Shown: positions 51,668-56,897 of the stretch, piece by piece
Layout of the letters: each line of letters begins with the position of its first letter
Numbering within the stretch: the stretch's first letter is position 1
Source of the DNA: Streptomyces aurantiacus
GTDB lineage: Bacteria > Actinomycetota > Actinomycetes > Streptomycetales > Streptomycetaceae
Length of the DNA stretch: 56,897 nt
NCBI RefSeq assembly: GCF_001418335.1
Contig: NZ_LIPP01000032.1
Span: 1-56,897, forward strand
Reading direction: 5' to 3'
Notes under the pieces: model-generated
The model's database searches: none
Told to the model about the DNA's origin: nothing
The model's input: the letters and a program-made list of their open reading frames with translations, nothing else
Position numbers and translations under genes: made by a program

Positions 51668-53296
51668 ATGTCAGTGACGAGAGCAACCCGCACCCCCCAG
51701 GTACTTGTCGCGGGGGCCGGCCCGGTGGGGCTCGCCCTGGCGTTCGAACTCGCCCGTCGTGGCGTCCCGTTGCGTCTCATCGACGCCAAGGACGGGCCCG
51801 CGACCACCAGTCGGGCCATCGCCACGCATCCGCGCACGCTGGAGGTGTACGACCAGATGGGTCTGGTCGGGGAGATGCTTGAGCGGGGCCGGGAGATCCG
51901 GGCCTTCACGCTGTTCCAGGACGGCCGTCGGCTCGCCCGGCTGGACGCCGACTACTCGACGATGCCGACCCGCTTCCCGTTCACCCTGGCCATCGAGCAG
52001 ACGGCGACGGAGGACGTCTTCCGCACCGCGCTCGCCGGCCTGGGCGTCGTCCCGGAGTGGGGCACCCGCCTGGAGCGGATCGCGCGCGACGACGACGGGG
52101 TGACCGTCGAGCTGAGCCACACCGACGGCCGCAACGAGACGGTCCGCACCCCGTGGCTGGTCGGCTGCGACGGCGGTCACAGCGTCGTACGCCGCTCCCT
52201 CGAACTTCCGCTGATCGGCGAGGAGAACCAGACCTGGCTGCTGGCCGACGCCCCCATGAAGAGCGAGCTGCCGCCCAACAGCATCTACTGGGTGCGCTCC
52301 CGGGGCGGCACGCTGATGGCGGTCCCCCTCGCCGACGACCGGTGGCGGCTGCTCGACACCGCCGAGACCGATTACGACGGCGACCCCGACCGTCTGGCGG
52401 CACGTTTCGAGCGCAAGCTCAGCCAGGGGATCGGGCATGAGGTGCGGGTGGGCACCCCGACCTGGGTGTCGGTCTTCACGGCCCAGCAGCGCATGGTCCC
52501 CCGTATGCGGGTCGGCCGGTGCGTGGTCGCCGGCGACGCCGCCCATGTGCACAGCCCGGCCTCCGGGCAGGGCATGAACACCGGCATCCAGGAAGCCGTC
52601 AACCTCGCCTGGAAGCTGGCGATGGTGATCGACGGACATGCCCGCGAGAAGCTGCTCGACACCTACACCAGCGAGCGCGTGCCGGTGGGCGAGGCGCTCC
52701 TTGAGTCGACCAGGAAGGCCACGCAGATGATCGAGCTGCGCAGCCGGTTCACGGACCTGGTCCTGCCCGTGGTCTTCGGAGTGGTGAGCCGGGTCGCCCC
52801 CATCCGCAAACGGATGCAGCGGGAGATGCTCGGCGGGATGTCGGGCCTGCTGCTCTCGTACGCGGATCGCGCGCTGACCGCGCCGGACAGAGCCGGCGGC
52901 GCCGGTCCTCGCCCGGGCACGCGGCTCACCGAGGTCACCGACGCCGATCTGACGGGCACCGGCTGGCCCGCCCTCCTCGCCGCGCTGCGCCGGCCGGGCT
53001 GGCTGCTTCTGTCGGCTGCGGCGCCCGACGATCCGGCCGTCGAGGAGGCGGGCCGCCGGGCGCGGGCCGAGCACGGGGCCTGGCTGTCGGTGCTCGGCGT
53101 CACCCGGGCGACGTCGGCCACGGACCCGGAGGTGATCCCGGACGGCGACGGGCGGGTCGCGGACCGGCTGGGGCTCGCGCCCGGCGGCTGGCTTCTGGTC
53201 CGCCCCGACGGCTATCTCCTCGCCCGCGGACCCGCCCTGTCGACCGCCGCGCTGTCCGCCGCACTTAAGCGGCTGCCGCTGGCCCTTCCCGCCTGA
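51668..53296 (+). CDS. FAD-dependent monooxygenase, aromatic polyketide tailoring type
   Basis: 542 residues. FAD motif VLVAGAGPVGLALAFELARRG, DG motif WLVGCDGGHSVVRRSLELP, GD motif CVVAGDAAHVHSPASGQGMNTGIQEAVNLAWKLA, and a C-terminal thioredoxin-like domain (LLVRPDGYLLARGP). Close in layout to the hydroxylases of pentangular and angucycline clusters, and a second copy of the type at 49753. Substrate position is unknown. ATG at 51668 follows GAGGATCG. It is first of a rightward operon that runs to the window end: SDR at 10 bp, cyclase, ligase, monooxygenase. Confidence 0.92.
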   Translation: MSVTRATRTPQVLVAGAGPVGLALAFELARRGVPLRLIDAKDGPATTSRAIATHPRTLEVYDQMGLVGEMLERGREIRAFTLFQDGRRLARLDADYSTMPTRFPFTLAIEQTATEDVFRTALAGLGVVPEWGTRLERIARDDDGVTVELSHTDGRNETVRTPWLVGCDGGHSVVRRSLELPLIGEENQTWLLADAPMKSELPPNSIYWVRSRGGTLMAVPLADDRWRLLDTAETDYDGDPDRLAARFERKLSQGIGHEVRVGTPTWVSVFTAQQRMVPRMRVGRCVVAGDAAHVHSPASGQGMNTGIQEAVNLAWKLAMVIDGHAREKLLDTYTSERVPVGEALLESTRKATQMIELRSRFTDLVLPVVFGVVSRVAPIRKRMQREMLGGMSGLLLSYADRALTAPDRAGGAGPRPGTRLTEVTDADLTGTGWPALLAALRRPGWLLLSAAAPDDPAVEEAGRRARAEHGAWLSVLGVTRATSATDPEVIPDGDGRVADRLGLAPGGWLLVRPDGYLLARGPALSTAALSAALKRLPLALPA

Positions 53297-53305
53297 GGAG
53301 CGGCG

Positions 53306-54061
53306 ATGGATCTCGGACTGACGGACCGGGTCGCGCTCGTCACCGGCGGAACCCGGGGCATCGGCGAGGCCACCGTGCGCGCGTTCGCCGCCGAGGGCGC
53401 CCGGGTCGCGCTGACGTACACCGGCTCCAAGGACAGGGCAGCGGCCCTGGTACACGAACTCGGCGGCCCCGAACGGGCGTTGTCCGTCCGCTATGACCTG
53501 TCCGACCCCGGCCACGTGGCGGCGCTCGTGCCCACCGTGGAACGGCACTTCGGCGCGGTCGACGTGCTCGTCGCCAACGCCGTGCGCCGGCCCGCGGAAC
53601 GTCCCGCACCAGGCTTCGAGAACCTCGACCCGGCAGTCTGGAGCGCCCTGCTCGACGACAACCTCACCGCGACGCTGCGCACCGTGCAGAGCGCGCTGCC
53701 CGGCATGCGCGGGCGCGGCCACGGCCGGATCGTGCTGATCTCCTCGCACCTGGCGGCCAGGGGACAGGCGGGGCAGGAGGTCTACACGGCGGCCAAGTCG
53801 GCGCTGCACGGCTTCGCCCTCAGCCTGGCCCGCGACGCCGGACCCGACGGTGTCCTGGTCAACGTGGTCAGCCCGGGGCTCACCACCACCGAGGGCGCCC
53901 TGTGCCACCTCCCCGCGGCCGTCCTGGAGAAGGCGGCCGCCGCGATGCCCACCGGCCGCCTGGGCACCCCGGCGGAGGTCGCCAGGCTCGTCGTCTTCTA
54001 CGGCTCGGCGGCCAACGAGAACATCACCGGCGAGCTGGTCTCCCTGGTCGGACGCGGGTGA
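53306..54061 (+). CDS. SDR-family ketoreductase (FabG-like)
   Basis: 251 residues. TGGTRGIG cofactor motif (13-20), DVLVANAVRRP (the normal NNAG is changed to ANAV), Ser in IVLISSHLA, YTAAK Tyr-Lys, and VSPGLTTTEGA. Differs from ActIII-type C9 ketoreductases in lacking the usual PGG motif, so I read it as a tailoring reductase rather than the first-ring ketoreductase. Begins 10 bp after the monooxygenase stop with GAGGAGCGGCG; 64 bp before the cyclase gene. Confidence 0.88.
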   Translation: MDLGLTDRVALVTGGTRGIGEATVRAFAAEGARVALTYTGSKDRAAALVHELGGPERALSVRYDLSDPGHVAALVPTVERHFGAVDVLVANAVRRPAERPAPGFENLDPAVWSALLDDNLTATLRTVQSALPGMRGRGHGRIVLISSHLAARGQAGQEVYTAAKSALHGFALSLARDAGPDGVLVNVVSPGLTTTEGALCHLPAAVLEKAAAAMPTGRLGTPAEVARLVVFYGSAANENITGELVSLVGRG

Positions 54062-54125
54062 CCCCACCCGCGTCCAAGGCTTCGTCGCGGGCCGCCCGCC
54101 CGCACTCACCGTGGAAGGAACACCC

Positions 54126-55064
54126 GTGGTCAACTCCCAAGCCCCCGTGGGCGAATCGTGTGTCGTCGACGCCCCGGCCGAGGTCGTCCTCGGCCTGATC
54201 GCCGACCCCGATCCGCTCCACTACCTCTCCCCCACGATCGTGTACGCCGAGCGGGACACCACCGGCCCGGCCTTCCCGGCCCGGGACTTCGTGACGGTGT
54301 GGACCGTCACCGAGGACGAGCAGGTGTGGTCCCGTACGCAGCACCGCACCCTCGACGCCGACGGCCTGCGGGTCGCCTTCGAGGACACGGCCGAGTCCAC
54401 GCTGGCCGGGGTGCGCGGTGAGTGGGTGCTGCGCGCGGTCTCGGCCGACAAGACCGAGATCGAGCTGACGCAGGACACGAGCGCGCTCACCTCCCCCGAA
54501 GCCGTCGCCCGGGCCGAGGGTGCGCGCTCGGATCTGCTGTCCACGGTGGCGTACGCGGCCGGGAACAGGCAGGAGCTGTCCGACCTGGTCGTCGACTTCC
54601 GCGACCCGCTGTTCGCCGCGGGGTCCCCGGAGGACGCCTACAAGATCCTCTACGAGGCCGACCGGTGGCCCGAGCGGCTCGCGCACGTCTCCCGGATCGA
54701 TATGACGGAGGACGTGCCGGGCATCCAGTTCTTCGACATGGACACCACGACGTCCGACGGTGCCCCGCACACCACGCGCTCGGTGCGGATCTGCTTCCCG
54801 CACTCGAAGATCGTCTACAAGCAGATCGGCCTGCCCGCGCTGCTGGACGCGCACACCGGGCACTGGCTGTTCACCCCCACCCGGGAAGGGATCGTCGTCG
54901 AGTCACGGCACGTCGCCGTCATCAAGCCCTCGGCGCTTCCGGTCCTCGGGGAGGGCACCACCGTCGAGGACGCCCGCCGCTATCTGCGCCGGGTGCTGAG
55001 CACCAACTCCATGACCAATCTGCGCCTCGCCAAGGAGTTCGCCGAGGAGCAGTCCCGTGCGTGA
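54126..55064 (+). CDS. Didomain aromatase/cyclase (SRPBCC/START fold)
   Basis: About 312 residues. Two repeats of the polyketide cyclase fold: residues about 5-150 (VDAPAEVVLGLIADPDPLHYLSPTIVYAERD, TVWTVTEDEQVWSRTQHRTLDADGLRVAF) and about 160-310 (FRDPLFAAGSPEDAYKILYEADRWPERLAHVSRIDM, MDTTTSDGAPHTTRSVRICFPHSKIVYKQ). It folds and aromatises the nascent polyketide ring. This class is typical of type II PKS clusters. GTG at 54126 follows GGAAGGA. Overlaps the ligase gene by 8 bp. Confidence 0.92.
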   Translation: MVNSQAPVGESCVVDAPAEVVLGLIADPDPLHYLSPTIVYAERDTTGPAFPARDFVTVWTVTEDEQVWSRTQHRTLDADGLRVAFEDTAESTLAGVRGEWVLRAVSADKTEIELTQDTSALTSPEAVARAEGARSDLLSTVAYAAGNRQELSDLVVDFRDPLFAAGSPEDAYKILYEADRWPERLAHVSRIDMTEDVPGIQFFDMDTTTSDGAPHTTRSVRICFPHSKIVYKQIGLPALLDAHTGHWLFTPTREGIVVESRHVAVIKPSALPVLGEGTTVEDARRYLRRVLSTNSMTNLRLAKEFAEEQSRA

Positions 55065-56556
55065 GCCCGTCACACGTCTGGACGACCTGACCCGACGGGC
55101 CGCCGCGGCCGACCCGGACGGTGTGTGCGTCCGGACGGACCGCGGCGACGCCCTGACCTTCGCCGAGCTGGAGCGCCGTGTGAGCGGCTGCGCGGCCCGC
55201 ATCCGGAGCCTGGTGGGCGGACCCGGTGCGGTCGTCGCCGTCACCTCCGTCCTGCACCCCGACTTCGCCGTGGCGTACTTCGGGACGCTGCGCGCCGGCA
55301 ACGTCGTCGTTCCGGTCAATCCCATGCTGCGCGCGAAGGGTCTGGCCGAGCTCGTCGCCGCGAGCGGGGCCCGGCTGGTGCTCACCACGCCGGAGATCGC
55401 GGAGCAGCTGCCCGGCGGCGTGCCGACGCTCGACCTCGGCGACCGTGCGCTGTGGGACTCCGGGCCGCCGGCGGACGTCTTGGCAGACCTGCCGGCGGTC
55501 GGTCCGGACGACATCGCCTCCGTGCACTTCACCAGCGGCACGACGGGCGAGCCGAAGGGCGTGCGGCAGACTCACCGCAACCTGGCCGTCAACGCGGCGC
55601 AGACGGTGTACGCGCACGGCCTGGACGCGGGCTCGGTGACGCTCAACCACCTGCCCACCTACCATCCGATGCACCTCAACTCGGCGTTGTTCGCGGGCGC
55701 CGAGCAGGTCCTGGCCACCGACCCGGACCTGGCGGCCTCGCTACGGACGGCGAACGAGGCCCGGGCCACGCGGTACTACAGCCTGCCGATGCGGCTCAGC
55801 CGTCTCGCGGTGCGTGCGGACCTCCCGGACCTGCGGCTGGAGACCGTGGAAGCCGTCTTCTCCGGCGGTTCGGCGCTGCCCGTCCCGGCGGCGCGTGCGC
55901 TCAGTGAGCACTTCGGGATTCCGGTGCTTCAGGGGTACGGGCTCGCGGAGACCGCGCCGATGACGCACTGCGGCAGCCGTACCCGCCCCAAGGAGGGTTC
56001 CTGCGGGCCGCCGGTGCCCGGCACCGAGTGCCGGATCGTGGACCTCACCACCGGCAGGGCGCTCGGGCCCGGCGGGCGGGGCGAGATCCAGGTGCGGGGC
56101 CCGCAGCTGATGCGGGGCTACCTGGGCGAGCCCGACGGCGCCGCCCTGGACGCCGAGGGCTGGTTCGCCACCGGTGACGTCGGTCAGGTCGACGAGGACG
56201 GCTACCTGTTCGTCGTCGACCGGCTCAAGGACGTCTTCAAGTGCGACAACTGGCTGGTGTCGCCGCAGGAGATCGAGCGGGTGCTGCTCGGCCATCCGGA
56301 CGTCGTGGACTGTGTGGTCGTCGACCACCCGGACGAGTTCAGCGGCGCCGTGGCCGCCGCCCTCGTGGTCCCCCGCGACGGCACGGGGCCGGAGGCACTC
56401 GGCGCGATCGCCTCGGATGTCAACTCCGGCCTGCCGTACTACCAGCACGTCCGACACATCCGGGCGGTCGACGAGATCGCCCGGTCCGGCGGCGGCAAGG
56501 TCCGCCGCCAGGATCTGCGCCGGCTCTTCGAGATCCTGCTCACGGCCGGCGACTGA
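55057..56556 (+). CDS. AMP-dependent acyl-CoA synthetase/ligase
   Basis: 499 residues, ANL superfamily. P-loop HFTSGTTGEPKGV, A5 GYGLAETAPMTHC, A7 GWFATGDVGQVDEDGYLFVVDRLKD, and A10 Lys in SGGGKVRRQDLRRL. It activates a carboxylic acid as acyl-AMP and then acyl-CoA. Role in the cluster is uncertain: starter-unit supply, or activation of a side-chain acid or the polyketide. Start GTG overlaps the cyclase stop; ABM gene follows 36 bp later. Confidence 0.93.
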   Translation: MREPVTRLDDLTRRAAAADPDGVCVRTDRGDALTFAELERRVSGCAARIRSLVGGPGAVVAVTSVLHPDFAVAYFGTLRAGNVVVPVNPMLRAKGLAELVAASGARLVLTTPEIAEQLPGGVPTLDLGDRALWDSGPPADVLADLPAVGPDDIASVHFTSGTTGEPKGVRQTHRNLAVNAAQTVYAHGLDAGSVTLNHLPTYHPMHLNSALFAGAEQVLATDPDLAASLRTANEARATRYYSLPMRLSRLAVRADLPDLRLETVEAVFSGGSALPVPAARALSEHFGIPVLQGYGLAETAPMTHCGSRTRPKEGSCGPPVPGTECRIVDLTTGRALGPGGRGEIQVRGPQLMRGYLGEPDGAALDAEGWFATGDVGQVDEDGYLFVVDRLKDVFKCDNWLVSPQEIERVLLGHPDVVDCVVVDHPDEFSGAVAAALVVPRDGTGPEALGAIASDVNSGLPYYQHVRHIRAVDEIARSGGGKVRRQDLRRLFEILLTAGD

Positions 56557-56592
56557 TCCCCGCCCGTAACCGACCCAACGGAGGAGAACGAC

Positions 56593-56877
56593 ATGGTGAC
56601 CCTGATCAACAAGTTCACGGTGACCGGCGAGGTCGACGCGTTCCGCCGCGCCATCGCCGAGGTCAGCGCCTACATGCAGGCACAACCGGGCTTCATCAGC
56701 CATGAGGTGTACCGCTCGGTCAGCAAGCCGAACATCTTCGTGGAGACCGCCCACTGGGACGAGGCCGACTCGCACAAGAAGGCCGTACAGAGCGAGGAGT
56801 TCCGCAAGCGGGTACGCGGTCTCGCGGGCCTCGCCACCCCCGACGCGGACCTCTACAGCGCGGTCGAGGACCACTGA
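56593..56877 (+). CDS. Antibiotic biosynthesis monooxygenase (cofactor-free, ABM family)
   Basis: 94 residues, a ferredoxin-like dimer that oxidises anthrone-type or other electron-rich rings to quinones with O2 and no cofactor (ActVA-Orf6/TcmH type). TLINKFTVTGEVDAFRRAIAEVSAYMQAQPGFISHEVYRSV, then ETAHWDEADSHKKAVQSEEFRKRV are standard ABM sequence. Preceded by GGAGGAG 5-10 bp before the ATG. The window ends 20 bp after the stop, so later cluster genes (ketosynthase and others) are outside. Confidence 0.93.
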   Translation: MVTLINKFTVTGEVDAFRRAIAEVSAYMQAQPGFISHEVYRSVSKPNIFVETAHWDEADSHKKAVQSEEFRKRVRGLAGLATPDADLYSAVEDH

Positions 56878-56897
56878 CGTCAGCACTGGGAGGGGCC

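Noticed and set aside
1..56897. tRNA or rRNA genes and mobile elements
   Set aside because: I read both strands for cloverleaf, rRNA and transposase patterns and saw none; a covariance search could still find something short.

Overview
The window is about 57 kb of very high-GC DNA. Codons are strongly GC-ending, GTG starts are common, rare TTA codons appear in regulators, and the gene set (iron box, DasR-type dre, 2-methylisoborneol locus, LAL/LuxR and TetR regulators, aromatic polyketide genes) fits a Streptomyces chromosome. I saw no tRNA or rRNA gene, CRISPR array, transposase, plasmid or phage gene.

Positions 1-14,100 hold mixed metabolism and stress genes: a ferredoxin-NADP reductase paralogue; an ArsR repressor divergent from an old-yellow-enzyme reductase with twin operators between them; an NmrA-like SDR; a two-TM membrane protein; a BNR/sialidase-fold propeller; uracil-DNA glycosylase translationally coupled to a BadF/GlcNAc-type kinase; a degenerate CbiX-like chelatase; a lactonase propeller behind a dre-like site; a FUSC exporter divergent from an Lrp regulator; and an SDR-tetR pair behind twin 14-bp palindromes. 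Positions 14,087-15,521 hold a second FprA reductase with an iron-box-like sequence upstream.

Positions 15,656-19,544 are a complete phenylacetyl-CoA epoxidase operon, paaABCDE, read leftward, with a TetR-type (PaaR-like) operator. Positions 20,072-23,569 are the 2-methylisoborneol (MIB) operon: a Family 2B encapsulin shell protein with a cyclic-nucleotide-binding domain (EshA-like), the MIB-type terpene cyclase and the GPP 2-C-methyltransferase. This is a protein nanocompartment for odorant terpene synthesis. The cyclase has an altered Asp-rich motif and a short N-terminal tail.

Positions 23,626-29,430 are a PaoABC-type molybdenum aldehyde/xanthine dehydrogenase operon (2Fe-2S, FAD plus 4Fe-4S, Moco subunit, XdhC) divergent from a TetR gene, with twin operators and a 10-bp-periodic repeat in the leader. 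A P450 gene converges on that tetR.

Positions 30,706-41,463 are rich in regulators: two divergent giant LAL/LuxR ATPase regulators, each with one in-frame TTA codon; a membrane protein; an atypical orphan response regulator; and two TetR genes with an SDR. Positions 41,533-48,201 hold a secreted alpha/beta hydrolase, an S66 peptidase, an MMPL exporter and a two-component system.

Positions 48,198-56,877 are the left part of an aromatic (type II) polyketide cluster: two deoxysugar-type genes, two FAD monooxygenases, a small unknown protein, an SDR, a didomain aromatase/cyclase, an acyl-CoA ligase and an antibiotic-biosynthesis monooxygenase. The ketosynthase, chain-length factor and ACP are not in the window and are expected to the right.
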